This document shows, in pieces, positions 1 to 8,105 of a stretch of 64,000 nt of DNA. A program made the translations under genes and the position numbers. Position 1 is the stretch's first letter. Each line of letters opens with the position of its first letter. Under the pieces are notes generated by a model that did not search any database, was not told the origin of the DNA, and worked only from the letters and a program-made list of their open reading frames with translations. The DNA is from Nitrospina sp052156635 (GTDB lineage Bacteria; Nitrospinota; Nitrospinia; Nitrospinales; Nitrospinaceae). The stretch spans positions 62,001-126,000 of the forward strand of contig NZ_JBQKUO010000005.1 of the NCBI RefSeq assembly GCF_052156635.1, written 5' to 3'.

Positions 1-267
1 CTGCGAAAAGTTGGTGCCGATGCATTCGGCTCGGGAGAGGTCGGCCCCCTTTAAATGCGCGCCGGTGAAATCGACGGTGCTCAAACTGGCGCGAACGAGT
101 TTGGCGTTTTCCAGGTGCGCCTGCATGAGTTTGGCTTTGCGCAGGTTGGCTTCGGTGAAATCACCGTTTTTGAGGTCCGCCCCTTCCAGCTTCTGCCCGA
201 ACAGGTTCGCCTTCTGCAACGCCCCCTTCGACGCTTCAATCGTCTCCCGCGTCCACGCTTCCGTCAT
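1..267 (-). CDS. Pentapeptide-repeat protein, N-terminal part (runs off window)
   Basis: The reverse strand reads from an ATG at 267 to the window edge with no stop, giving 89 residues. After about 18 residues the protein falls into five-residue repeats of the A(D/N)LXX type (ANLFG, GADLK, ANLRK, AKLMQ, AHLEN, AKLVR, ASLST, AHLKG, ADLSR). These form the right-handed quadrilateral beta-helix of pentapeptide proteins. The repeat consensus is visible; the biochemical role is not, because the family ranges from gyrase mimics to structural scaffolds. No signal peptide is seen. The C-terminus lies outside the window. Confidence 0.8.
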   Translation of the reverse strand, partial: MTEAWTRETIEASKGALQKANLFGQKLEGADLKNGDFTEANLRKAKLMQAHLENAKLVRASLSTVDFTGAHLKGADLSRAECIGTNFSQ

Positions 268-270
268 GCG

Positions 271-744
271 TCACCCGGAGAACGAGGGTTTGGTCACCAT
301 CATGACCAGGATGGCTACGGCGGAGGAAAACCCCACCGCGCCCAGGCCCATCCACAGGCGGTGAAACAGGGTGTGGCGCGGCGGCAGCTCGATGCCGTCG
401 GCGATCACCTTGCGCAGGTTGTTGCGCATGCGCCATTCCAGGAACACGGAGATCATCCAGCACAGCCCGACCAGCATGATGAGCGCCAGCGACGCAATCA
501 TCCACGGCTCGCGCACGGAATGCCCGCCGTTTCTAAGCATCCAGTGGCCGGAGCCGAACAGCACGAACAGCGCCGGGCCGATGAACACGATGTCGCCAAT
601 GAGAATGTTGTTGAGCGCGAACAGGAGCGTCTGCGTGTCCTTGCTCTGCTGGGCGCGGAACAGCATGAAGGCGAGGCCCAGCCCCGTCCCCAACAGCACC
701 ACCGCACTCATCACGTGCAGGAATTTGATAGTCGTGAAATCCAT
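271..744 (-). CDS. DUF2269-type integral membrane protein
   Basis: This 157-residue protein has four hydrophobic segments, at about residues 9-28, 43-64, 80-103 and 130-152. The opening (MDFTTIKFLHVMSAVVLLGTG) and the segment around LVGLCWMISVFLEWRMRN are typical of the DUF2269 family of predicted inner-membrane proteins, whose function is unknown. The gene ends 3 nt before the ATG of the pentapeptide gene, so the two are probably co-transcribed. Family assignment is by pattern recognition; a role cannot be given. Confidence 0.75.
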   Translation of the reverse strand: MDFTTIKFLHVMSAVVLLGTGLGLAFMLFRAQQSKDTQTLLFALNNILIGDIVFIGPALFVLFGSGHWMLRNGGHSVREPWMIASLALIMLVGLCWMISVFLEWRMRNNLRKVIADGIELPPRHTLFHRLWMGLGAVGFSSAVAILVMMVTKPSFSG

Positions 745-785
745 GTCGAAGCAATCCAGAAAGAGAAACGATGGCCAAGTTTAAA

Positions 786-1103
786 TCAGGAAGGTACAAA
801 CCGCAATCCGAGGATTCCTACAGTGATGAGGCCAATGCAGAGGAGTCGCAACGCCGTTGCGGGTTCGCCAAACAGATAGATGCCCAGGATCGCCGTACCG
901 AGCGTGCCGATGCCCGTCCACACCGCATACGCCGTGCCCACCGGCAGGTGCTTGAGGGCGAGGCCCAAGAGGCCCATGCTGATGACAATACTCGCCACCG
1001 TCCACACCGTCGGCCACAATTTCGTGAACCCTTCCGTGTACTTCAGGCCCACGGCCCAGCCCACCTCAAACAATCCCGCCACAAACAACACCACCCACGC
1101 CAT
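786..1103 (-). CDS. sugE: SMR-family guanidinium exporter Gdx/SugE-like
   Basis: The 105-residue protein opens MAWVVLFVAGLFEVGWAVGL, with the membrane glutamate (about residue 13) that every small multidrug resistance protein uses to bind its cation. Four transmembrane helices follow, and the WTGIG/GEPAT region matches the Gdx (SugE) branch, which exports guanidinium in antiport with protons. The frame is open further upstream, but the ATG at 1103 gives the canonical N-terminus and has AGGA just before it. I saw no guanidine riboswitch in the short upstream gap. Gdx and broad-range Qac transporters cannot be fully separated by eye, but the length and N-terminus favour Gdx. Confidence 0.85.
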   Translation of the reverse strand: MAWVVLFVAGLFEVGWAVGLKYTEGFTKLWPTVWTVASIVISMGLLGLALKHLPVGTAYAVWTGIGTLGTAILGIYLFGEPATALRLLCIGLITVGILGLRFVPS

Positions 1104-1135
1104 GCCAAATCCTTTCTTTAAATGGAATGCTAAAC

Positions 1136-1339
1136 CTAAACCGCCGTCTCCGTTTCCCGGCACGTTTTATCGAGGATGAAGTAGAGCGGGCAGAAACCGG
1201 TGAGCCCGCTTTGCAACAGCGTCACTCCCAGCACGCCCGGCACCAGAATCCACAACGGATCCACCCAGTACGCCAGCGCCGAGCCCGCCGTCAGCACCGC
1301 GCCGACGATCCCGTCATGCAGTTTGCGTTTTGTATTCAT
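1136..1339 (-). CDS. DUF2892 / YgaP-like small inner-membrane protein
   Basis: The 67-residue protein has two hydrophobic hairpin segments (about residues 15-32 and 35-55) and the core VDPLWILVPGVLGVTLLQSG..GFCPLY. That GFCPLY motif marks the DUF2892 family, the membrane part of YgaP rhodanese proteins found alone in many bacteria. The frame extends nine codons further up, but ATG at 1339 is preceded by GGAGGG at good spacing and gives the usual start. It lies 32 nt upstream of sugE on the same strand. Function is unknown. Confidence 0.8.
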   Translation of the reverse strand: MNTKRKLHDGIVGAVLTAGSALAYWVDPLWILVPGVLGVTLLQSGLTGFCPLYFILDKTCRETETAV

Positions 1340-1362
1340 GGCAATGCCCTCCATAAATAAAA

Positions 1363-1554
1363 TCATTCACACAAGTCTTCATCCCAGATGCGCGCCAGTT
1401 CGTCTGCTTTTTCTTTCGCGCGCGGAGGCATGGACTGCGGATGTTTGGCCTTCAACTCCGCCGAATCCTTTTCCTTACCCTGCCCCATTGCCTTCGTGGG
1501 ATGCCCGGCACCTGTCTTTTTCTTTTTCGACTTCGCTTCTCCCCGCTTCGTCAT
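1363..1554 (-). CDS. Small Lys-rich hypothetical protein
   Basis: This 63-residue, very basic protein starts MTKRGEAKSKKKKTGAGHP and ends in an acidic tail (WDEDLCE). A purine-rich GGGGGAA precedes the ATG at 1554. It has no membrane segment or signal peptide and is predicted to be largely disordered. The composition resembles stress-related or nucleic-acid-binding small proteins, but no family is recognised. It sits 23 nt upstream of the YgaP-like gene on the same strand. Confidence 0.55.
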   Translation of the reverse strand: MTKRGEAKSKKKKTGAGHPTKAMGQGKEKDSAELKAKHPQSMPPRAKEKADELARIWDEDLCE

Positions 1555-1600
1555 GCGTTCCCCCGCGAACCAATGCTTTTTGCCTCGATCCCTGGCACAT

Positions 1601-1690
1601 TTGCATTAAATTGACATGCGGATTATTCTACCATTTTAAACACGTGCGAGGGGCGCAGCGCGGGGCATTGATGGCTGCTTCGTTTGAAAC
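1601..1690 (+). repeat. Decayed second copy of the comM promoter and 5' coding end
   Basis: Bases 1601-1617 are identical to 2912-2928 and bases 1641-1654 to 2952-2965, at the same spacing. Bases 1653-1683 then match comM codons at 2993-3023 in 26 of 31 positions, after a 29-nt gap that removes the comM start codon. The mismatches change amino acids, as expected of a dead copy. Both copies contain TTGCAT-N17-TATT(C/T)T, a plausible sigma-70 promoter, so this copy may drive the Vgb-like gene at 1748. Confidence 0.65.
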
Positions 1691-1747
1691 GATTTCATTC
1701 ATGTGAGGGGGACTTATTTTAATCAACCTTCTACGAGCGGAATCCTC

Positions 1748-2761
1748 ATGAATCGACTGAAGCGCATCGCAATTCTTTCCATCTTTGCCCTGCTGGCCGG
1801 GTTCGTGCCGGCCGGTGGCATCGCGCAGGCGGAAACGGTTTCCATTACAGAGTGGGAAGTGCCCTGGGACGATTCCCGGCCGCGAGACCCTTTTGTCGAT
1901 CCGAAAGGCCGTGTCTGGTTCTGCGGACAAAAAGGCGGTTACATCGCGTACCTGGAACCCGCTTCCGGAACATTCAAAAAGTTCGATTTAGGGCCTGGCG
2001 CAGGGCCACACAATCTGATTGTGGATGCGGCTGGATTCATCTGGTTTGCAGGAAACCGCAACGCTTACATTGGCAAGCTGGATCCGGATACCGGCGGCAT
2101 CACCCGATTCGAAATGCCGCACAAGGAGGCCCGGGATCCACACACACTGGTATTTGATGGTGCAGGCGATATCTGGTTCACCGTCCAGAGAAGCAATTTC
2201 ATCGGCAAGCTGTTCACCCAAACGGGTGAGGTCCGGCTTATAAAGGTTCCTACCCGCAATGCCCTCCCTTACGGGATCTGGATGGATTCCCACAACCGGC
2301 CCTGGGTTGCGCTGTTCGGGAGCAATAAAATCGCCAGCGTGAACCCGGAAACGATGGAACTGAAAGAATACGAACTGCCCCGCAAGGACGCCCGCCCGAG
2401 ACGGCTTGCAATCACATCAAACGGGATGATCTGGTATGGGGATTACGCCCAGGGAAGGCTGGGACGATTTGATCCTCAAAACGGGGAATTCAGGGAATGG
2501 CCCCTGCCCGGTGGTGACGATTCCGGACCCTATGCCATGACCGTAGACCATGAAGACAGGGTATGGGTGGTCGAAACCGGCAACATGCCCAACCGGCTGG
2601 TGGGATTCGATACGTCCACAAAGAAATTTATCAACATCACGGAGATCCCGGAACGCGGGGGATCGGTGCGTCACATGGTGTTCGATGCCAGTGAAAAAAC
2701 CATCTGGTTCGGAGAGGACACGAATTTCATAGGACGCGCCCGTATTGGAAAACAGGAATAA
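1748..2761 (+). CDS. Exported Vgb-like six-bladed beta-propeller (streptogramin lyase family)
   Basis: The 337-residue protein has a signal peptide (residues 1-27, ending GIAQA-ET). Propeller repeats of about 42 residues follow, each with a (V/I)WF or IW(F/Y) strand and a GxI(G/A)(K/R) turn, as in the virginiamycin B lyase family. A full catalytic assignment is not safe: most chromosomal Vgb-like proteins are not antibiotic lyases. ATG at 1748 is chosen over an in-frame upstream start because it begins the signal peptide. The gene stands alone on the plus strand, between the two copies of the comM 5' repeat. Confidence 0.75.
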   Translation: MNRLKRIAILSIFALLAGFVPAGGIAQAETVSITEWEVPWDDSRPRDPFVDPKGRVWFCGQKGGYIAYLEPASGTFKKFDLGPGAGPHNLIVDAAGFIWFAGNRNAYIGKLDPDTGGITRFEMPHKEARDPHTLVFDGAGDIWFTVQRSNFIGKLFTQTGEVRLIKVPTRNALPYGIWMDSHNRPWVALFGSNKIASVNPETMELKEYELPRKDARPRRLAITSNGMIWYGDYAQGRLGRFDPQNGEFREWPLPGGDDSGPYAMTVDHEDRVWVVETGNMPNRLVGFDTSTKKFINITEIPERGGSVRHMVFDASEKTIWFGEDTNFIGRARIGKQE

Positions 2762-2911
2762 GGGAAACGCTCCAGAACCTCCCCCTCAATCCCCTCCCTG
2801 GTAAGGAGGGGAGGAAATTGGGAACTTCCCCAGCACCCGGTTGAAAACTCCCTAAGCAAACCATCCCGCGTTTCCACGGCAGGCCGCTTTTTGGTTCCAT
2901 CGCGCGCGCTT
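2762..2911 (+). repeat. Intergenic region with a C-rich/G-rich palindromic repeat
   Basis: Around 2785-2820 a run of C-rich sequence (CCCCTCCCTGG) is followed by its complement (AAGGAGGGGAGG), giving a strong hairpin. The same kind of CCCCT...AAGGAGGGG element recurs near 34690-34780 and 60880-60985, so it looks like a dispersed genomic repeat rather than a gene-specific terminator. Confidence 0.5.
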
Positions 2912-2965
2912 TTGCATTAAATTGACATACCGATTATTTTCCAACTTCCTTCACGTGCGAGGGGC
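2912..2965 (+). promoter_or_regulatory. comM promoter region (second copy of the 1601-1654 element)
   Basis: TTGCAT at 2912-2917 and TATTTT at 2935-2940 are spaced 17 bp, a reasonable sigma-70 match. The block ending in CACGTGCGAGGGGC just before the comM ATG is duplicated almost exactly at 1601-1654. The GAGGGG near the start codon serves as ribosome-binding site. Confidence 0.45.
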
Positions 2966-2970
2966 ACAGC

Positions 2971-4503
2971 ATGATCTCCCGGGTGCAGAGCGGCGCAGTG
3001 CTGGGCATCGATGGCTACGTCGTCGAAGTCGAGGTTCACCTGTCACCCGGACTGCCGGGGATGTCCATCGTCGGCCTGCCCGACGCGGCGGTGAAGGAAA
3101 GCTCGGATCGCGTCGCCGCCGCCATCCGCAACACGCGGCTGGAGTTTCCGGTCAGGCGCATCACCGTCAACCTCGCGCCCGCCGACATCAAAAAAGAAGG
3201 CTCCGCCTTCGACCTGCCCATCGCGCTGGGCATTCTCGCCGCCGACGGCATCGTCAAACCCGACCACCTGCACCGCTACCTGATCCTGGGAGAACTTTCG
3301 CTCGACGGACGGGTGAAACCGATCAAGGGCACGCTGTCGATCGCCGCACAGGCGAAGAAGGCGGGAGTCGAAGGCATCCTGCTCCCCAAAGCCAACGCCG
3401 CCGAAGCGGCGGTGGTGTCGGGTCTCAAAGTTTATCCGCTGGAAACGTTGCCGGAAGCGCTGGCGTTTTTGAACGGCGAGCTGGAACTGGAGCCGGTGAC
3501 CAAGGACCCGGAAGGCGAGTACCGCGAGCATTCGGCGTACGACCTCGATTTCACCGACGTCAAGGGCCAGTACCACGTGAAGCGCGCGCTGGAGATCGCC
3601 GCCGCGGGCGGCCACAACATCATCCTCATCGGGCCACCGGGATCGGGCAAATCCATGCTGGCCAAGCGCCTGCCCACCATCCTGCCGCCGCTCACGCTGG
3701 ACGAAGCCATCGAAACGACGAAAATCCACAGCGTGCTCGGCCTCATGAACAACGGTAAGGGGCTTCTCGCCACGCGGCCGTTTCGGTCGCCGCACCACAC
3801 GATTTCGGATGCGGGACTGATCGGCGGTGGCAAGGTGCCGATGCCGGGTGAGGTCTCGCTGGCGCACAACGGCGTCTTGTTTCTCGACGAACTGCCGGAG
3901 TTCAAACGCAACGCGCTGGAGGTGTTGCGGCAACCAATGGAGGACCGGCAGGTGTGCATCTCGCGCGCGTCGGGGTCGCTGACCTTCCCCACCGGCTTCA
4001 TGCTGGTGGCGGCGATGAATCCCTGCCCCTGCGGTTACCGCACCGATCCCAAACGCGAATGCCAGTGCACGCCGCCGCAGATCAAGAAATACGTGTCGCG
4101 CATTTCCGGGCCGATGATGGACCGCATCGACATCCACATCCAGGTGCCCGCCGTCGAGTACAAGGACCTCGCGTCGAACACGGTGGGCGAACCGTCGGCC
4201 ATCCTGCGCGAGCGCGTGCAGCAGGCGCGTGCGCGGCAATTGCAACGGTTTTCCGGATCGAAGATTTTTTCCAACGCATCGATGAGTTCGAAACAGATCA
4301 AGACGCACTGCCCGCTGGACGCCGCATCGCAGAAGATCATGTCCACGGCCATCGACAAGATGGGCATGAGCGCCCGCGCTCACGACCGCATTTTAAAAGT
4401 CGCGCGGACGATTGCCGACCTGGCCGGCGACGACGCCGTCGCCGCCGAACACATCGCCGAAGCCATCCAGTACCGCACCCTCGACAAAGAAAACTGGCAG
4501 TAA
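2971..4503 (+). CDS. comM: ComM/YifB family AAA+ ATPase (Mg-chelatase-like)
   Basis: This full-length 510-residue protein matches the usual ComM size. Residues 1-170 are the Lon-protease-like N-terminal domain (ISRVQSGAVLGIDGYVVEVE...LPGMSIVGLPD). The AAA+ core has Walker A GPPGSGKSM (about 222-230), Walker B LFLDELPEF, and the four-cysteine insert CPCGYRTDPKRECQC typical of this family. The C-terminal lid follows. ComM is a hexameric helicase that drives branch migration of incoming DNA during natural transformation. The start ATG follows GAGGGGCACAGC. Whether this organism is competent cannot be told from the window, although minor pilins are encoded further down. Confidence 0.93.
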   Translation: MISRVQSGAVLGIDGYVVEVEVHLSPGLPGMSIVGLPDAAVKESSDRVAAAIRNTRLEFPVRRITVNLAPADIKKEGSAFDLPIALGILAADGIVKPDHLHRYLILGELSLDGRVKPIKGTLSIAAQAKKAGVEGILLPKANAAEAAVVSGLKVYPLETLPEALAFLNGELELEPVTKDPEGEYREHSAYDLDFTDVKGQYHVKRALEIAAAGGHNIILIGPPGSGKSMLAKRLPTILPPLTLDEAIETTKIHSVLGLMNNGKGLLATRPFRSPHHTISDAGLIGGGKVPMPGEVSLAHNGVLFLDELPEFKRNALEVLRQPMEDRQVCISRASGSLTFPTGFMLVAAMNPCPCGYRTDPKRECQCTPPQIKKYVSRISGPMMDRIDIHIQVPAVEYKDLASNTVGEPSAILRERVQQARARQLQRFSGSKIFSNASMSSKQIKTHCPLDAASQKIMSTAIDKMGMSARAHDRILKVARTIADLAGDDAVAAEHIAEAIQYRTLDKENWQ

Positions 4504-4909
4504 CGTAAACGCGCAATCAACGCCCCGCATACTCCTGCAAAAATTTCTTTTGGCAACTCGAATCGGTTTCGGTTTTTCGTCTGCACCACCACCAACAATC
4601 CAACACACTCACTTTCCCCGTCAAAATCCGGGCGCTGCGGCAATGGCTCTGATTTTCTGATTATTGGGCAGAAAATCATAACTCCTGTGACCATTTTTGT
4701 TACCGTTTTTGACGCTTTCCTCTCCCCGCCAGTTGATTCTTAAAATCAACATTCCCCTTGCACGGCGAAAACCAATCCCTTTCCAAAAGATTAGCGTTTC
4801 CCTCCTGTTTGGTACGCGAATTGCCACATTTAACAGGCATGAAACCGAATGGAAAGGGAATCCGTTTTCCATGGATTGGTTTTTCACAACCATGACCTGA
4901 GAGGAAATC
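4504..4909. other. 406-bp intergenic region with several hairpins
   Basis: No convincing gene is present. Two clean hairpins are visible: a 9-bp stem GATTTTCTG/CAGAAAATC at 4651-4677, and a 7-bp stem GTTGATT/AATCAAC at 4732-4750. The words AAACCAATCC and CCCTTTCC at about 4769-4784 are repeated in inverted orientation around 4853-4884, just before the next gene. These could be a 5' leader structure or operator for the gene at 4910. Confidence 0.5.
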
Positions 4910-6418
4910 ATGAACCAGCCCGAAAACCAAAACACGTTATGGACCCTGCTGGCCAACCAGCCCGGATGGTCCGCGATGTTGATACTTGTGGCGATGATGG
5001 CCCTGTACATGGGACGCAAGCCCGTGCACGCCGGACTCCAGCGTATGGTGGCGACGGTGTACTCCGGCTTCCGCCTGGCGTCCCGCTCGCTGTTCAAAGC
5101 CGAGAAACGCCTGTGCGAACGCAACAAGGAAGTCCTGCTGGAGTTGGGGCAGGACCACATGGAACGCAAGATCGAACGCGAGTTCTTCCGCGTGAACGCA
5201 GTGGTCGAACGCGACCTCGCCCGCTACCCCGAACTGCAAAAGGTCATCGCCGACCAGATCACGCAGATCGAGGAGGACTACAAGCAGTGCGGGCAGGAAG
5301 TGCCGCCGACGCCGGAATGGATCGAGGCCGTCGAGGTGGTGGCGAAGCTGAAAGTCGACCACAAGAACAACCCGCTGACCGCCAACATTCTGAAGAGCAT
5401 CCATGAAGCGTCGGAGAAACACCACCGCGAAGTGGTGCGCGAATACCGCGACAGTGTGGCCAAACGTCACGCCCTGTTGCAGACCCTGCGTCCGTACTGG
5501 AGAAAACTCGTCAACTCCGTGGACGAAGTCGGTAAAACCCTGCGCGGCCTGCTCGACCGCGCCCGCGACATTGACCAGCACATGGACCGCTACGTCGAGA
5601 TCATCAACAAGACCGACAAGGCGGAACGGACTTTGCGCGCCTCGGCGGCGGTGCAGTTTGCTGTATCGTTGCTCGTCGTACTCATCGCCACCGGCGGCGC
5701 CATCATCAACTTCAACCTGATCGCTTTGCCCATGTCCGAGATGGTCGGCTCCACGGCGCAGATCGGCGGCATGAAGGTGTCGGACATCGCGGCGCTCGTC
5801 ATCATCTTCGTCGAGATGTCGATGGGCCTGTTTTTAATGGAAGCCTTGCGCTTCACGCGCCTGTTCCCGGTGATTGGCACCATGGACGACCGCCTGCGCA
5901 TCCGCATGATCTGGGTCACCTTCGGCATCCTTTTCACGCTGGCGTGTGTGGAAGCCGCGCTGGCGTTCATGCGCGACCAGATCGCCATGGACCTGAGCGC
6001 GCTCCGTCATTCGCTGACGGCCACCGGCGGTGAGCTGGAAGCGGTGCCGGTGAGCGGCGTCAATTCGTGGATTCCGATGCTCGGCCAGATGGTGATGGGC
6101 TTCATCCTGCCCTTCGCCCTGACCTTCGTCGCCATTCCGCTGGAGACGCTCATGCACTCCTGCCGCAGTGTGTTCGGCGACCTGCTGGCGTTGACCATCC
6201 GCAGTCTCGCGGTGCTGTTCCGCATTCTTGGGAGCGGCTTCAAAAACCTGGGTCTGTTGATGACCCATGTATACGACATCTTCATCTTCCTGCCTTTGTG
6301 GCTGGAGCAGATGTTGAAAACCCGTCAAAAATCCTCCGGCGAAGCGGGCAGTGGAACCCCGCCCACCGCGGAGATGCTGATGGATTCTAAAACCCGAATC
6401 GAACAGGTGGCAAAATGA
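4910..6418 (+). CDS. Multi-spanning membrane protein with large coiled-coil domain, unknown family
   Basis: This is a 502-residue protein. One transmembrane segment lies near the N-terminus (about 22-38). A long charged helical region (about 45-240) is rich in Glu/Lys/Arg and likely coiled-coil. At least four hydrophobic segments follow (about 243-270, 288-312, 328-352, 388-420), with a further amphipathic stretch near 450-470. GAGAGGAAATC precedes the ATG. Its stop overlaps the start of the next gene by ATGA, so the two are translationally coupled. The architecture recalls membrane scaffolds or channel components, but I recognise no family. The tight pairing with a VWA lipoprotein suggests an envelope complex. 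Confidence 0.75.
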   Translation: MNQPENQNTLWTLLANQPGWSAMLILVAMMALYMGRKPVHAGLQRMVATVYSGFRLASRSLFKAEKRLCERNKEVLLELGQDHMERKIEREFFRVNAVVERDLARYPELQKVIADQITQIEEDYKQCGQEVPPTPEWIEAVEVVAKLKVDHKNNPLTANILKSIHEASEKHHREVVREYRDSVAKRHALLQTLRPYWRKLVNSVDEVGKTLRGLLDRARDIDQHMDRYVEIINKTDKAERTLRASAAVQFAVSLLVVLIATGGAIINFNLIALPMSEMVGSTAQIGGMKVSDIAALVIIFVEMSMGLFLMEALRFTRLFPVIGTMDDRLRIRMIWVTFGILFTLACVEAALAFMRDQIAMDLSALRHSLTATGGELEAVPVSGVNSWIPMLGQMVMGFILPFALTFVAIPLETLMHSCRSVFGDLLALTIRSLAVLFRILGSGFKNLGLLMTHVYDIFIFLPLWLEQMLKTRQKSSGEAGSGTPPTAEMLMDSKTRIEQVAK

Positions 6419-7056
6419 AACGAATGATTTCAGTTCTGTTATGCATCCTGTTTTTCTACGGATGCGCCGAGCAGGCCTCAAACAGCCGGGGCGTGTACCT
6501 TCTGCTCGACACATCCGGTACCTACACGAAGGAGTTGAGGAAGGCCCAGCAGATCATCAACTACCTGCTGGGGACGCTCGGTCCCGGTGACACCATGGCC
6601 GTGGCGCGCATCGACAGCGCCAGCTTCAGCGAGAAGGACATCGTCGCCAAGGTGACGTTCGACTCGCGGCCGTCTGTGGCCAACGCGCAGAAACGCAAGT
6701 TCGCGGAGATCGTCAACGACTTCGTTGAGAAAGTGAAAGGCAGCCAGTACACCGACATCTCCGGCGGGTTGTTCCAGGCCATCGAGTACCTGAATGAAGT
6801 CGAGGCCTCGAACAAGCACATCCTCATCTACTCCGATCTCAAGGAGGAACTCCCGGAGGGTTACAACCGCAACCTCAAGTTCACCCTCGACGGATTCAAG
6901 GTGCGCGCGCTGAACGTGACCAAACTGCGCGCCGACAACGTGAATCCGGAAGAGTACGTGGACCGGTTGAAAATCTGGCAGCAGAAGGTGGAGACCGGAG
7001 GCGGTAATTGGGAAGTGGTCAACGACCTCGACCGCGAAGACGCCCTGATGCTGTAA
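6415..7056 (+). CDS. Lipoprotein with von Willebrand factor A-like domain
   Basis: This 213-residue protein has a lipoprotein signal (FFYGC, with the acylated Cys near residue 17). A VWA-like Rossmann fold follows: VYLLLDTSGTY supplies a MIDAS-like D-x-S-x-T at about 29-33, DISGG gives the second MIDAS segment and HILIYSDLKEE the third strand and acidic residue. VWA domains bind protein partners through a metal ion. The 4-bp ATGA overlap with the preceding membrane gene suggests the two products act together, with this one in the periplasm. No other family member is recognised. The Thr in place of the last Ser of DxSxS is a common variant. Confidence 0.75.
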   Translation: MKRMISVLLCILFFYGCAEQASNSRGVYLLLDTSGTYTKELRKAQQIINYLLGTLGPGDTMAVARIDSASFSEKDIVAKVTFDSRPSVANAQKRKFAEIVNDFVEKVKGSQYTDISGGLFQAIEYLNEVEASNKHILIYSDLKEELPEGYNRNLKFTLDGFKVRALNVTKLRADNVNPEEYVDRLKIWQQKVETGGGNWEVVNDLDREDALML

Positions 7057-7109
7057 CCGGTTCACGAATGTTTCAACCAGGCGCCGCACTGGCATCCCCA
7101 TCTCAGGCG

Positions 7110-7134
7110 CCCGCCACCCCCCACCGGTGGCGGG
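7110..7134 (+). terminator. GC-rich 9-bp hairpin after the VWA lipoprotein gene
   Basis: CCCGCCACC (7110-7118) pairs perfectly with GGTGGCGGG (7126-7134) around a 7-nt loop, 54 nt after the stop codon. There is no T-run, so it may protect the 3' end or work with Rho rather than be an intrinsic terminator. Confidence 0.4.
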
Positions 7135-7305
7135 AGGGTGCCGGTGCGGCCCGCCTTGTTGAACTCCGGTCGGGTTTTCGCGCAGAAGGCAATTCTCTTT
7201 ATGCCCCGGGTTTCAAAAATACTTTCAAAAATTCCGCAGATCGGTGACAATTCTTTTCGGACTTTCGGTACGAATTCATTCCGCTGAATTATGGAGAAAC
7301 CCGCC

Positions 7306-7830
7306 ATGTTTAAACGCCACGCCCTTCACGGCATCGCTTTTCTCGCAATCCTGTTTATGACTTCCGGCTGTTCCGTCATCATGGCTTTATCCGGCGACCC
7401 GGAACCCAACTTTGCCGTCATCCAACCCGGCGCCTCCCGGTCCATGGTGGAGAAGGAACTGGGAACCCCTTTTCACACGGACCAGCAAAGCGGCCAGCGC
7501 ACGGACTGGTATCGTTACGAACTGGGCAACGCGCCGAATGGCGACCGCGCCCTGGCCAACTTCGCGCTCGACGTCTATTCCATTCTGCTGTGGGAAATCA
7601 TCGCCACTCCGCGCGAACTCATGATGGGCGACGACCATGAAATGTCGGTGGTGTACGGGCCGGGGAACCGCGTCATTGCAGTCCATCGTGAAGATGAGGA
7701 AACGGTGCCCGAACCCATCCACCTGGGAAACACCCCGCTCCCCGGCAAGGAGGAATCGGCTGGCACACAATCCATCGAAACTCCAGGCAATCAACCCGTG
7801 CCCGGTGGCCGCCCGCCGTCAAGCCGATAA
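7306..7830 (+). CDS. Lipoprotein with BamE/SmpA-like fold
   Basis: The 174-residue protein has a lipoprotein signal ending FMTSGC (Cys about residue 22). The next part has the SmpA/OmlA pattern: IQPGASRSMVEKELGTP followed by an aromatic strand DWYRYELG, like BamE and other small outer-membrane lipoproteins. A hydrophobic helix (about 90-105) and a Pro-rich, probably disordered C-terminus follow. ATG at 7306 is preferred over an ATG five codons earlier because GGAG lies 9 nt before it. It is too long and divergent to be called BamE itself. It stands alone on the plus strand. Confidence 0.6.
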   Translation: MFKRHALHGIAFLAILFMTSGCSVIMALSGDPEPNFAVIQPGASRSMVEKELGTPFHTDQQSGQRTDWYRYELGNAPNGDRALANFALDVYSILLWEIIATPRELMMGDDHEMSVVYGPGNRVIAVHREDEETVPEPIHLGNTPLPGKEESAGTQSIETPGNQPVPGGRPPSSR

Positions 7831-7918
7831 AACGACCGGGAAACCGGCCAGGGTTTCATTTCACAGCCGAAACGCAGAAGGAGGCCGGCACACAACCACG
7901 AGCCCTGCATATTGCATA

Positions 7919-7943
7919 AACCACCTAACCGTGGTAGGTTTTT
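7919..7943 (+). terminator. Possible intrinsic terminator
   Basis: AACCACC and GGTAGGTT form a bulged stem around TAACCGT and are followed by a short T-run, about 90 nt after the BamE-like lipoprotein gene. Confidence 0.45.
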
Positions 7944-8105
7944 GGCGTAACGGCAGAAGGCCTTTCAATGGATTTTCCAAATCATTTTGGTGGGTCTGGC
8001 CGGGGGCATTGATGCAAACCAGAGCCCCGTTCCATAGCTTTCACCTGGGGGGTTATCCGCCCAGTGATATTCATCTTTGTGGATTCAACTGACGAGGAGA
8101 CAACG

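Noticed and set aside
1104..1135. Guanidine riboswitch before sugE
   Set aside because: Only about 32 nt separate sugE from the upstream gene and no mini-ykkC or ykkC consensus is seen.
1748..2761. Antibiotic-resistance call (streptogramin lyase)
   Set aside because: The fold matches Vgb-like propellers, but most such chromosomal proteins are not lyases and the active-site residues could not be confirmed by eye.
3043..4383. 446-codon minus-strand frame over comM
   Set aside because: Arg/His-rich shadow of comM with no recognisable domain.
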